DNA from: Cyanobacteria bacterium Co-bin13
GTDB taxonomy: Bacteria > Cyanobacteriota > Cyanobacteriia > Phormidesmidales > Phormidesmidaceae
NCBI GenBank assembly: GCA_014534385.1
Contig: JACVRP010000138.1
Span: 1 to 8,574, forward strand
Length of the DNA stretch: 8,574 nt
Direction: 5' to 3'
Below are positions 1-6,687 of this stretch, in pieces; position 1 is the first letter of the stretch; each line of letters begins with the position of its first letter. A program made the translations under genes and the position numbers. The notes below the pieces were generated by a model, which did no database searches, was not told the DNA's origin, and worked only from the letters and a program-made list of their open reading frames with translations.

Positions 1-56
1 ATGGGCATAGTAACGACCTCAGGCTTAAACCGAGCTGCAGTGGAGGCAGCAACCAT
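1..56 (-). CDS. Possible 5' end of a divergent gene, cut by window edge
   Basis: On the minus strand an ATG at 56-54 opens a frame that stays open to the window edge (18 codons), reading MVAASTAARFKPEVVTMP. The residue mix and codon choice look like a real cytoplasmic N-terminus. The start lies 50 bp upstream of the xthA ATG, so the two would be divergent with a very short shared promoter region. No good Shine-Dalgarno sequence precedes it; the nearest purine run, AAGGA, is too far upstream. The plus strand also has a short frame over the same bases (1-60, 19 codons then TGA), which could instead be the end of an upstream gene. The piece is too short to identify a family or settle which reading is real. 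Confidence 0.3.
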   Translation of the reverse strand, partial: MVAASTAARFKPEVVTMP

Positions 57-106
57 TTGAGTCTAAGCTAAGGGGTTGTGTCCTTATCAAGACAGGTTTG
101 AAAAGT

Positions 107-898
107 ATGCAGGTTGCCACCTGGAACGTAAACTCGATCCGGACGAGGTTGACCCATGTGGTTGGTTGGCTGCAGTCCCAGCCGGTCGATGTACTCTGCC
201 TTCAAGAAACTAAGGTGGTCGATGAGCTATTTCCAGGCGCTGCCTTTGAGGCCCTGGGCTACCATCCCTATATCTATGGGCAAAAAACTTACAACGGCGT
301 TGCCCTGCTTAGCCGCCAACCACTCGATAGCGTCAAGCTAGGCTTTTCTGGAGTCTTGGATCCAGCAGATGTGGGAGATTTAGATGATCAAAAGCGGGTG
401 ATCGCTGGCGTCGCCGAGGGCGTTTGTATCGTCAATCTCTATGTGCCCAACGGCTCCTCCATCGGCAGCGACAAATATGCCTACAAGCTGCGCTGGCTGG
501 CTCTGCTGCAGAAATATTTGTCCGCCCTGCTGGCCCAGTATGAGCAGGTAAACGTCTGCGGCGACTTTAATATTGCCCTCGAAGACCGGGATATTTATGA
601 TCCTGCCGGTAAAGAGACTCACATTATGTCCTCACCGGTTGAACGCGAAGCCTTACAGGCAGTGCTTGCAGTTGGCCTAAAAGACGCTTTTCGTAAATTT
701 ACTGATGAAGGCGGGCACTACAGCTGGTGGGACTATCGGGCTGGCTCCTTTCGCCGCAACCACGGCTGGCGAATTGACCATCACTACCTCTCGCCTGCCC
801 TATATGAACGGGCTCAGCGCTGCACGATTGATGTCGAGCCTCGCCAACAGGAGCAGCCCAGCGACCACACTCCAGTGATTGTTGAGTATTCGGTCTAG
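107..898 (+). CDS. xthA: Exodeoxyribonuclease III-type AP endonuclease
   Basis: This is a 263-aa enzyme of the exonuclease III / AP endonuclease family (endonuclease-exonuclease-phosphatase fold). The family cuts DNA 5' of abasic sites and trims 3' ends in base excision repair, using a divalent metal. The expected active-site residues are all present: N7 in the ATWNVNSIR opening, E34 in LQETK, Y112 in NLYVPNG, D153 and N155 in GDFNIA, D224 in WRIDHH, and the D253-H254 pair in SDHTP. The length is normal for the family and no key residue is missing. A TTG nine bases upstream (98) could extend the protein by three residues. I prefer the ATG at 107 because family members usually begin with the equivalent of MKIATWNVNS. 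The weak AGG at 94-96 sits 10 bases before that ATG. The protein is predicted to be cytoplasmic. It is followed by a long gap, so it is probably not co-transcribed with the helicase gene. Confidence 0.93.
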   Translation: MQVATWNVNSIRTRLTHVVGWLQSQPVDVLCLQETKVVDELFPGAAFEALGYHPYIYGQKTYNGVALLSRQPLDSVKLGFSGVLDPADVGDLDDQKRVIAGVAEGVCIVNLYVPNGSSIGSDKYAYKLRWLALLQKYLSALLAQYEQVNVCGDFNIALEDRDIYDPAGKETHIMSSPVEREALQAVLAVGLKDAFRKFTDEGGHYSWWDYRAGSFRRNHGWRIDHHYLSPALYERAQRCTIDVEPRQQEQPSDHTPVIVEYSV

Positions 899-1078
899 GA
901 CTTGAGGGATCGCTCGACGCGGCAAAGGGAGACGCAGGGAGGTGGGCAGGGCTTACGTTCCCCCATCTCTGCTAAGCTCAAGCCAATCTCTCCACCAACA
1001 GCCTGCTCTGCGTCAGGTTTGCCAGGATGAGGCGGTAGAATGTAGGCGAGACGGTCATCCGTAAGCTGACTGGCAACA

Positions 1079-1125
1079 GGGAGAGGGGCTTGTGATCTCT
1101 CCTGAGCACAAGTGAGAGTCCTCAG
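1079..1125 (+). repeat. Cluster of overlapping inverted repeats
   Basis: Four helices can be drawn by eye. Helix A pairs 1079-1085 with 1097-1103 (six Watson-Crick pairs and one G-U). Helix B pairs CTTGTG 1089-1094 with CACAAG 1107-1112. Helix C pairs CTCTC 1097-1101 with GAGAG 1114-1118. Helix D pairs CTGAG 1102-1106 with CTCAG 1121-1125. A and C share bases, so they are mutually exclusive. B crosses both A and C, so combinations would be pseudoknots. Such short helices arise by chance in GC-rich DNA, so a functional RNA is only a possibility. Confidence 0.4.
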
Positions 1126-1172
1126 CAGGGAAGAGTGTGCTAGCTCAGCGAACAGCCGTTTTCCCTTAACTC

Positions 1173-1202
1173 CTGCAAGGGAAAGGAGCCCCTGGTTTGC
1201 AG
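1173..1202 (+). repeat. Inverted repeat CTGCAA / TTGCAG
   Basis: A perfect 6-bp stem pairs 1173-1178 with 1197-1202. Inside it, GGG at 1179-1181 can pair with the C-run at 1189-1192. No U-tract follows, so it is not a standard rho-independent terminator. It sits about 145 bp upstream of the helicase start. Confidence 0.35.
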
Positions 1203-1347
1203 TTAGTCACAGGACTGGGCTCAAGCATGAGAACTGAGAAAAGCCTTTAATGGGACGAGGGTGCTGGTCAGCCTTGAACTTGAAAGTTGCTTAGCGGCTC
1301 CAGGCAAGCGCCAGACAGAACATGTGGTGTAGATCGGTTGATGGTTC

Positions 1348-4300
1348 ATGGCAATCTTACACGGCAGTTGGCTTCCGGATCGTCAGCAGTTTTTCCTTTG
1401 GGGAGAAACTTGGCAGCGGACTGAGGCAGAGGCATTTCCTGCTGAGGCAGGGGTGCACAATCATCCCTACAGTTTGGCGCAGGCCGATCTGGCTGCCTGG
1501 TTGAAGGCTCAAGCCCAGCGCGACTCAGATGGAGAGGGGGTGGCGGCCTCGGGGCTGGTACTGCCGGGCGGCATTTTGGCTGGTCTGGCTCCGGTAGAAG
1601 CAGCGGCTCCTCCGGAACCGGCAAAACGTCGTCGCGGTAAAGCCCCGGCTACCTCAACTGCCCCAGTCACGGCGCAGCCGATCACCTACCCCTGGGTCAA
1701 ACTGCCCCTAGTGCTACCGACGGGCCTGACGGAGGGCTATCTTCAGCCGGTTCACTCAGCGGCGGTAGCGGCCGAATCTCCCAGTGTGCTCCACCCGTGG
1801 TGGGTGAGTGGCTGGCTGGTGCCGCCACCCGTAGCGCTGACAATTTTGCTGAAGCTGCCGCTGGGGCAGTCGGTTGGCGATGCTGCCGCTAGTCTGGGAT
1901 CTGACCTGCGCTATTGGGGACACGTTGCTCGATGGGGCCTGGATCTGCTAGCCCGAGGTAAGGTGCTGCCTGCGATCGCACTCACCAGCCAGCGTCAGGA
2001 AGCCTTTTGGCAGCCACTGCTCGATAGTGCTGTCGATCAAGACCGGCTGCGACAGTTTGCCCGTAGAATGCCTGTGTCTTGCCTGAGTGTTGGCCGGGGT
2101 GGAGCTGGCTGTGATCGGCCAGAGGATGAGGGGCCGTTTGTAGAGCTGCTGCCGCCGCCTGAGGAGCTGCTGCTGCAGTTTCTCGGCCAAATTATCGACA
2201 GCCGAGTACGGGCCACCGCCAAAACTCAGCCCGTCCCTGCCACCACCCCACTCAGCCGAGAACTGCCGGTCCGAGAATGGCTCAGCGCACTCTCTAGCCT
2301 CAATCCAGCGCTAGAAGCCAGCCCTGCTACCACATCTCGTCTGCGCGATGCCCTGGCTACCTGGACCGCGCCCCTGCAAAATCAGACAGAGCAGGCAGCC
2401 CAATTTCGCACGCGCTTTGTGCTTTCGCCGCCCCAGCAGCAGGGGGGTGACTGGCATTTGGCCTATGGGCTGCAGTCGGTTGCGGATCCAGACTGGTATG
2501 TCAGCGCGGAGCTAATCTGGCAGCATCCGGTAGATCAGCTCCAGGTCCGGGGACAAACCATCGAGTCGCCTCAGGAAACGCTGCTGGGAGGGTTAGGCCG
2601 GGCTGCCCGACTCTACGAGCCGATTCGTCAGAGCCTGCTAGGTCAGCAGCCGGCAGGCTGTGCCCTCGATCCAATTCAGGCCTATGAGTTTATCCGGGCA
2701 GTGGTGTGGCGACTGCAGGACAATGGCTTTAGCGTTGAGTTGCCAGCAGGGCTGACCGGGCAGGCCAGCAGCTTAGACAGCCGCATTGGCCTCAAGATTA
2801 AGGCTGAGGTGCCGGGCCGAGGTCAGCGACTAGGCCTAAAAAGTCTGCTGAACTTTCAGTGGGAGCTATCTCTAGCGGGCGAAACGCTCACCAAAGCCGA
2901 TTTCGAAGGTCTGCTGGCCCAGCGATCGCCTCTGGTGGAAATCAACGGCAAATGGGTAGAGCTGCGGCCCCAAGAAGTCAAAGCAGCCCAGGCATTTTTG
3001 ACCAGCCGTAAAACCGAGACGCCCCTTTCCGTTGAAGATGCTCTGCGCATTAGCACTGGTGATACTCAAATCATCGACAAGCTGCCCGTGGTCAGTTTTG
3101 AGGCGTCGGGGGCACTACAGGCGCTGATCGATACCCTGACCACCGGCAATCAAACCCTGGCCCCCATGGTCGAACCCGATGGATTTAAGGGGCAACTGCG
3201 GCCCTATCAGGCTCGGGGCGTGTCCTGGCTGGCGTTTTTGGAGCAGTGGGGTCTGGGAGCCTGCCTGGCTGACGACATGGGACTGGGCAAAACGATTCAG
3301 CTGATCGCCTTTCTGCTGTATCTGCGCCAGGAGGGATTTATGAACTCGCCTACCCTGCTGGTTTGCCCCACCTCGGTCTTGGGCAACTGGGAGCGAGAGG
3401 TCAAGCGGTTTGCTCCCGATCTCAAGACTCTGGTACACCACGGCGATAAGCGGTTTCGGGGAGCTGCCCTGCTGAGAAGTATTAAATCGGTGCAGCTGGT
3501 GATCACCAGCTACCCGCTAGTTTTTCGCGACCTGAAGGATCTGCAGTCAGTATCCTGGCAGGGTGTTGTGCTAGACGAAGCCCAGAATATCAAGAACCCG
3601 GAGGCCAAGCAGGCTAAAGCTGTGCGGCAGCTAGAAGGACAGTTCCGAATTGCGCTGACCGGCACCCCCGTGGAAAACCGGCTGGGCGAACTGTGGTCTA
3701 TTATGGACTTCCTAAATCCGGGCTACCTGGGGCCGCGCAACTTCTTCCAGCGCCGCTTTGCCGCCCCAATCGAGCGCTATGGTGACACCGCGTCGCTACA
3801 GATGTTGCGATCGCTCGTGCAGCCCTTTATTCTGCGCCGCCTCAAGACCGACCGCGACATCATTCAAGATCTGCCTGAAAAGCAGGAAATGACCATCTTC
3901 TGCGGGCTCTCTGCCGAGCAGGCAGCCCTGTATCAAAAAACGGTTGACCAGTCCCTAGAGGCTCTGAACGAGGCAGAAGGCGTCCAGCGGCGCGGCCAAA
4001 TCTTAGCCCTCTTGACCCGCCTTAAGCAGATCTGCAACCATCCGGCCCAGTTTCTTCAGGAAGATAGCCTGGGCGGGCTCAATCGCTCCGGCAAGCTTCA
4101 GCGCCTCAATGAAATGGTCGAGGAGATGCTCTCAGAAGGCGATCGAGCCCTGATCTTTACCCAGTTCGCTGAATGGGGCAAGCTGCTCAAAGCCCACCTA
4201 GAGCACCACTTTAGAGAAGAATCGCTGTTTCTCTACGGCAGCACCTCAAAACAGCAGCGAGAAGCTATGGTTGACCGCTTTCAGCTCGATCCCAATGGAC

Positions 4301-4635
4301 CTCGCCTGTTTATTCTGTCTCTCAAGGCGGGGGGTGTAGGTCTAAACCTAACTCGAGCCAACCACGTTTTTCACTTCGATCGCTGGTGGAACCCCGCCGT
4401 CGAAAACCAGGCCACAGACCGGGCCTTTCGCATTGGACAGACCCGCAATGTCCAGGTGCATAAGTTTGTCTGCACCGGCACATTAGAGGAGCGCATCCAC
4501 GAAATGATTGAGAGTAAGCAGGCCCTCTCAGAGCAGGTCGTGGGAGCGGGAGAAGCCTGGCTAACTGAGCTAGGCACTGATCAGCTGCGAAACCTGCTGC
4601 TGCTAGATCGCAGTGCCGTGATTGACGACGATTAG
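1348..4635 (+). CDS. SNF2-family DEAD/DEAH-type helicase (ATPase)
   Basis: This is a 1095-aa SNF2 superfamily 2 protein, a DNA-stimulated ATPase that moves along or remodels nucleoprotein. In bacteria the substrates are mostly unknown; DNA repair and RNA polymerase recycling are suggested for relatives. All core motifs are present: the Q-like stretch before the Walker A DDMGLGKT (642-649, K648), Walker B DEAQN (743-747), motif III LTGTP (770-774), motif IV around IFTQF (936-940), motif V SLKAGGVGLNL (991-1001), and motif VI from D1011 through RAFRIGQ (1025-1031). The first 600 residues hold the bacterial SNF2-associated region, with a basic, Pro/Ala-rich linker near 90-120 (KRRRGK). The start MAILHGSW is typical of cyanobacterial members. 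An ATG at 1341 is out of frame, and the Shine-Dalgarno sequence is weak. The length is close to that of cyanobacterial homologues, and I see no break. No partner gene (for example a SWIM-domain protein) lies alongside; the next gene is convergent. Confidence 0.93.
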   Translation: MAILHGSWLPDRQQFFLWGETWQRTEAEAFPAEAGVHNHPYSLAQADLAAWLKAQAQRDSDGEGVAASGLVLPGGILAGLAPVEAAAPPEPAKRRRGKAPATSTAPVTAQPITYPWVKLPLVLPTGLTEGYLQPVHSAAVAAESPSVLHPWWVSGWLVPPPVALTILLKLPLGQSVGDAAASLGSDLRYWGHVARWGLDLLARGKVLPAIALTSQRQEAFWQPLLDSAVDQDRLRQFARRMPVSCLSVGRGGAGCDRPEDEGPFVELLPPPEELLLQFLGQIIDSRVRATAKTQPVPATTPLSRELPVREWLSALSSLNPALEASPATTSRLRDALATWTAPLQNQTEQAAQFRTRFVLSPPQQQGGDWHLAYGLQSVADPDWYVSAELIWQHPVDQLQVRGQTIESPQETLLGGLGRAARLYEPIRQSLLGQQPAGCALDPIQAYEFIRAVVWRLQDNGFSVELPAGLTGQASSLDSRIGLKIKAEVPGRGQRLGLKSLLNFQWELSLAGETLTKADFEGLLAQRSPLVEINGKWVELRPQEVKAAQAFLTSRKTETPLSVEDALRISTGDTQIIDKLPVVSFEASGALQALIDTLTTGNQTLAPMVEPDGFKGQLRPYQARGVSWLAFLEQWGLGACLADDMGLGKTIQLIAFLLYLRQEGFMNSPTLLVCPTSVLGNWEREVKRFAPDLKTLVHHGDKRFRGAALLRSIKSVQLVITSYPLVFRDLKDLQSVSWQGVVLDEAQNIKNPEAKQAKAVRQLEGQFRIALTGTPVENRLGELWSIMDFLNPGYLGPRNFFQRRFAAPIERYGDTASLQMLRSLVQPFILRRLKTDRDIIQDLPEKQEMTIFCGLSAEQAALYQKTVDQSLEALNEAEGVQRRGQILALLTRLKQICNHPAQFLQEDSLGGLNRSGKLQRLNEMVEEMLSEGDRALIFTQFAEWGKLLKAHLEHHFREESLFLYGSTSKQQREAMVDRFQLDPNGPRLFILSLKAGGVGLNLTRANHVFHFDRWWNPAVENQATDRAFRIGQTRNVQVHKFVCTGTLEERIHEMIESKQALSEQVVGAGEAWLTELGTDQLRNLLLLDRSAVIDDD
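1972..1979. repeat. HIP1 palindrome GCGATCGC in the helicase gene
   Basis: The octamer is read in phase as Ala-Ile-Ala. HIP1 is the highly iterated palindrome typical of many cyanobacterial genomes. Confidence 0.85.
2922..2929. repeat. HIP1 palindrome in the helicase gene
   Basis: The octamer spans Gln-Arg-Ser-Pro codons. Its reading phase differs from the copy at 1972, so the DNA word rather than the peptide is what recurs. Confidence 0.85.
3807..3814. repeat. HIP1 palindrome in the helicase gene
   Basis: It lies in the Leu-Arg-Ser-Leu codons just before the stretch encoding QPFILRR, between the two helicase lobes. Confidence 0.85.
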
Positions 4636-4708
4636 AGATTGGCAGAGGCTTGTGTGGGGAGCAGTCTCTACTGACCCTGCTTGCTGCTGGGCTTTCTACC
4701 GAGCTTTT

Positions 4709-4894
4709 CTACTGACCAAACTGTAGCCGCACCTGCTCTACCAGGTCAGCGGTAATGGTTTCTAGTGCCTGGCTGCGGGCTACGGCCTCAATTCGGTTTC
4801 TCGCCTGAGATCGGACAAAAAACGGAATGCTGTTGAGCTTATCCTTCGCCTCGGCAGTCCATTGGGGTAAATCAGTGGGTTGACGGTCGATCAT
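4709..4894 (-). CDS. Stand-alone PCP_red domain protein
   Basis: This 61-aa protein consists almost wholly of the PCP_red domain, the small helical module found at the C-terminus of ChlB in light-independent protochlorophyllide reductase. The diagnostic core runs from W12 (WTAEAKDKL) through IPFFVRSQAR (23-32) to IEAVAR and ITADLVEQV (47-55). In ChlB the module helps form the substrate-binding region. What the free-standing version does is not established, so a link to chlorophyll synthesis is inference from homology only. It has no signal peptide or membrane segment and should be soluble. The gene is convergent with the SNF2 helicase (73-bp gap) and divergent from sigC (358 bp). An AAGAAGG purine run lies about 18 bases before the ATG, too far for a standard Shine-Dalgarno sequence. 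The family assignment is firm; the function is unknown. Confidence 0.85.
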   Translation of the reverse strand: MIDRQPTDLPQWTAEAKDKLNSIPFFVRSQARNRIEAVARSQALETITADLVEQVRLQFGQ

Positions 4895-5252
4895 CGTGTT
4901 TTTCTGGGAAAACCTTCTTCCTATCCTAATAGTCGCGGTCAGTCTATGTAATTTCCGATAAAAACCTCAATGTGATCAGGAATCTGCCCAAGTGGTGACG
5001 TAGATTAAAGTGTCTCCTGACAGGTATCCCCTTTACAGGCAGACAATTCCAGCAAACTCAAATAGCCATCTCAGTAGCGTTGGCCTGTCTCGGCGGTTGC
5101 CTAGAAGGTCTCTGCTCAGGTGTCTTTGCAGGGCTGCAGGCATGGGTGCATGGAACCTGGCCTGCTGTTCCAAAGTCTTAGAACCCTGGGCACACTAGAC
5201 CAGAAGAGGCTCCGACTCCCCCCTGTCCGTATACACAACCCGAGCGATTGTC
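4895..5252. other. 358-bp divergent intergenic region upstream of sigC
   Basis: This interval separates the PCP_red gene (minus) from sigC (plus) and must hold promoters for both. The left third is AT-rich (about 4905-5010), as expected for promoters. The right part is GC-rich with short inverted repeats such as GGAAC/GTTCC (5152-5171) and a TGCAG/CTGCA dyad near 5127-5138. I could not place a convincing -35/-10 pair for sigC; TATACA at 5230-5235 lacks a -35. Two GTG-started frames here have uneven composition (many Arg, Cys and Leu), and the second runs into sigC, so I do not call them genes. Confidence 0.5.
4943..4970 (-). promoter_or_regulatory. Weak candidate promoter for the PCP_red gene
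   Basis: On the minus strand TTGAGG (4970-4965) is followed after 16 bases by CATAGA (4948-4943), giving a leader of about 40 bases before the ATG at 4894. The -35 matches 4 of 6 consensus bases and the -10 only 3 of 6, so this is a weak guess. Confidence 0.22.
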
Positions 5253-6518
5253 ATGGTAGCAACACCCCACCCCAGCAGCGATATGGAATACGGCCAAGCG
5301 TTCCCTGATCTTAAGAAGTCTGCTGTAGCGGCAGGAGCTGACAACTTCGATGTCGACGATGTCGGCAAACTGAGCGAAGCAGACCCTGAACTTGCCGACT
5401 TTGAGGCCGATGCTGCTGCCCTGCTCCAGGGACGTCGCACCACCGACCTTGTGCGGATGTATTTACAGGAAATTGGTCGGGTAAACCTGCTTCGTCGAGA
5501 CGAGGAGGTGGCTGAGGCTCAGCACGTGCAGCGCTACATGCAGCTGCTGGAAATGCTAGAGCAGGCGGCTGAGCAGGAGGGGGGCATTTTGGCTACCTAC
5601 AGCAATCTGCTCAAAGTCCGTGATCGCTTGACCTCTCACCTAGGCTACCGCCCCTCCCTAGAGCGCTGGGCTACCGAGGGTGGAGTACCGATCGAAGAGC
5701 TGAAGCCAACGCTTTCTCAAGGTAAGCGACGGTGGGCGCAGCTTGCTGAAATGCCTGTGGCTGAGCTGGAAGCCATGATGACAGAGGGCACCCGCGCTAA
5801 GGAGCACATGATTAAGGCCAACCTGCGGTTGGTGGTGTCTGTTGCTAAGAAATATCAGAACCGGGGTCTGGAGCTGCTAGACCTGATTCAGGAAGGCACG
5901 TTGGGCCTAGAGCGAGCAGTCGAAAAATTTGACCCTACTAAGGGATATCGCTTTAGCACCTACGCCTACTGGTGGATTCGCCAGGGCATTACGCGAGCGA
6001 TCGCAACTCAGAGTCGCACCATCCGCCTGCCGGTGCACATCACCGAAAAGCTCAACAAAATCAAGAAAGCCCAGCGCAAGCTGTCCCAGGAAAATGGCCG
6101 CACGCCCACGGTAGACGATATCGCTCGCGAGCTGGACATGACCGGGCCTCAGGTGCGAGAGGTGCTGCTGCGGGTGCCCCGGTCGGTCTCTCTAGAGACT
6201 AAGGTGGGCAAAGAGCGCGACACTGAGCTGGGCGACCTGCTAGAGGCTGACAGCATCTCTCCTGAAGATATGCTGATGCGCGAGTCTCTGCGCCGGGATT
6301 TGCAGCAGCTCATGACCGACCTCACCAGCCGCGAGCGCGACGTGATTCAGATGCGCTTTGGCCTGGGAGACGGCAACCCCTACTCGCTGGCAGAGATTGG
6401 TCGAGCCCTGGATCTCTCGCGGGAGCGGGTGCGCCAAATCGAGTCTAAGGCGCTGCAAAAGCTGCGCCAGCCCAAGCGTCGCAACCGCATTCGCGACTAC
6501 CTGGAAGCCCTAGGCTAA
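5253..6518 (+). CDS. sigC: Group 2 RNA polymerase sigma factor, SigC type
   Basis: This is a 421-aa sigma-70 family factor that directs RNA polymerase to promoters. The order is: an acidic, poorly conserved N-terminus (1-60); region 1.2 (about 63-90, DLVRMYLQEIGR); an inserted helical segment (about 91-180, including GYRPSLERWA and QGKRRW); region 2 (185-253, with the core-binding LIQEGTLGLERAVEKFD and the -10 recognition stretch FSTYAYWWIRQGITRAI); region 3 (256-335); and region 4 with the -35-binding helix-turn-helix SLAEIGRALDLSRERVRQIE (378-397). The spacer between regions 1.2 and 2 and the ending RRNRIRDYLEALG fit cyanobacterial SigC better than the principal SigA. Group 2 factors are non-essential and tune expression to stress, nutrient or growth-phase changes. 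The ATG at 5253 has no clear Shine-Dalgarno sequence, and Met11 (5283) is an alternative start. The gene is transcribed alone, between a divergent gene and a terminator. Confidence 0.9.
   Translation: MVATPHPSSDMEYGQAFPDLKKSAVAAGADNFDVDDVGKLSEADPELADFEADAAALLQGRRTTDLVRMYLQEIGRVNLLRRDEEVAEAQHVQRYMQLLEMLEQAAEQEGGILATYSNLLKVRDRLTSHLGYRPSLERWATEGGVPIEELKPTLSQGKRRWAQLAEMPVAELEAMMTEGTRAKEHMIKANLRLVVSVAKKYQNRGLELLDLIQEGTLGLERAVEKFDPTKGYRFSTYAYWWIRQGITRAIATQSRTIRLPVHITEKLNKIKKAQRKLSQENGRTPTVDDIARELDMTGPQVREVLLRVPRSVSLETKVGKERDTELGDLLEADSISPEDMLMRESLRRDLQQLMTDLTSRERDVIQMRFGLGDGNPYSLAEIGRALDLSRERVRQIESKALQKLRQPKRRNRIRDYLEALG
5997..6004. repeat. HIP1 palindrome in sigC
   Basis: It is read as Ala-Ile-Ala within the TRAIATQ stretch at the end of conserved region 2. 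Confidence 0.85.
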
Positions 6519-6582
6519 GGGTTGCTGGTAGGGGTAAAGCCGTTTGAGCAAATGTGCCCCTGCATATTTTTGACCTAAGAAG

Positions 6583-6611
6583 AACCGCCAGAGATTGCCT
6601 CTGGCGGTTTT
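6583..6611 (+). terminator. Rho-independent terminator after sigC
   Basis: A perfect 11-bp stem pairs AACCGCCAGAG (6583-6593) with CTCTGGCGGTT (6599-6609) around the 5-base loop ATTGC, and a T-run covers 6608-6611. It starts 65 bp after the sigC stop. The opposite strand has the same stem followed by a T-rich TTCTTCTT stretch, so it probably also stops transcription arriving from the minus-strand gene at 6688-6852. Confidence 0.85.
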
Positions 6612-6687
6612 AGTCTGCGTAGATTGGATGTCAGGAGAATCGAAACCGATAGAAACTTGTCAGGGAAAAACTTGTTGGAAGACGAGC

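Larger units (their letters stand above)
899..1347. other. 449-bp interval with inverted repeats, no convincing gene
   Basis: No frame here has both a plausible start and a protein-like length. The left end is purine-rich on the plus strand (about 915-955). The middle (1079-1125) carries four short perfect or near-perfect complementary pairs that overlap or cross each other, and a separate stem CTGCAA/TTGCAG spans 1173-1202. A TAGAAT at 1036-1041 resembles a -10 box but has no matching -35. No U-tailed terminator for xthA was found. The segment could be a long leader of the helicase gene, a small RNA, or decayed sequence. It does not match what I know of RNase P RNA, tmRNA, SRP RNA or 6S RNA. 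Confidence 0.5.

Noticed and set aside
899..1347. RNase P RNA, 6S RNA, SRP RNA, tmRNA or a group II intron
   Set aside because: None of the signature stretches I know for these RNAs is present, including the RNase P core, the SRP GGTCAGG-type loop and intron domain V.
3115..3441. 108-codon open frame antisense to the helicase gene
   Set aside because: It lies wholly within the conserved ATPase core of the SNF2 gene, and its openness follows from that gene's codon use. It shows no domain features of its own.
4636..4708. Terminator between the convergent helicase and PCP_red genes
   Set aside because: The 73-bp gap has short T-runs and repeated TCTACTGAC words, but I could not draw a stable stem followed by a T-tract on either strand.
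5024..5036. NtcA-like site GTA-N7-TAC upstream of sigC
   Set aside because: NtcA sites need GTA-N8-TAC. The spacing is one base short and no -10 box lies about 22 bases downstream.
5010..5198. 62-codon GTG-started frame upstream of sigC
   Set aside because: It has many Arg, Cys and Leu residues with no hydrophobic or domain pattern and no Shine-Dalgarno sequence. It looks like chance.
5253..6518. Principal sigma factor SigA/RpoD
   Set aside because: The segment between regions 1.2 and 2 (QRYMQLLE, GYRPSLERWA, QGKRRW) and the C-terminal ending match the SigC group 2 pattern, and the lysine-rich SigA-type N-terminal stretch is absent.
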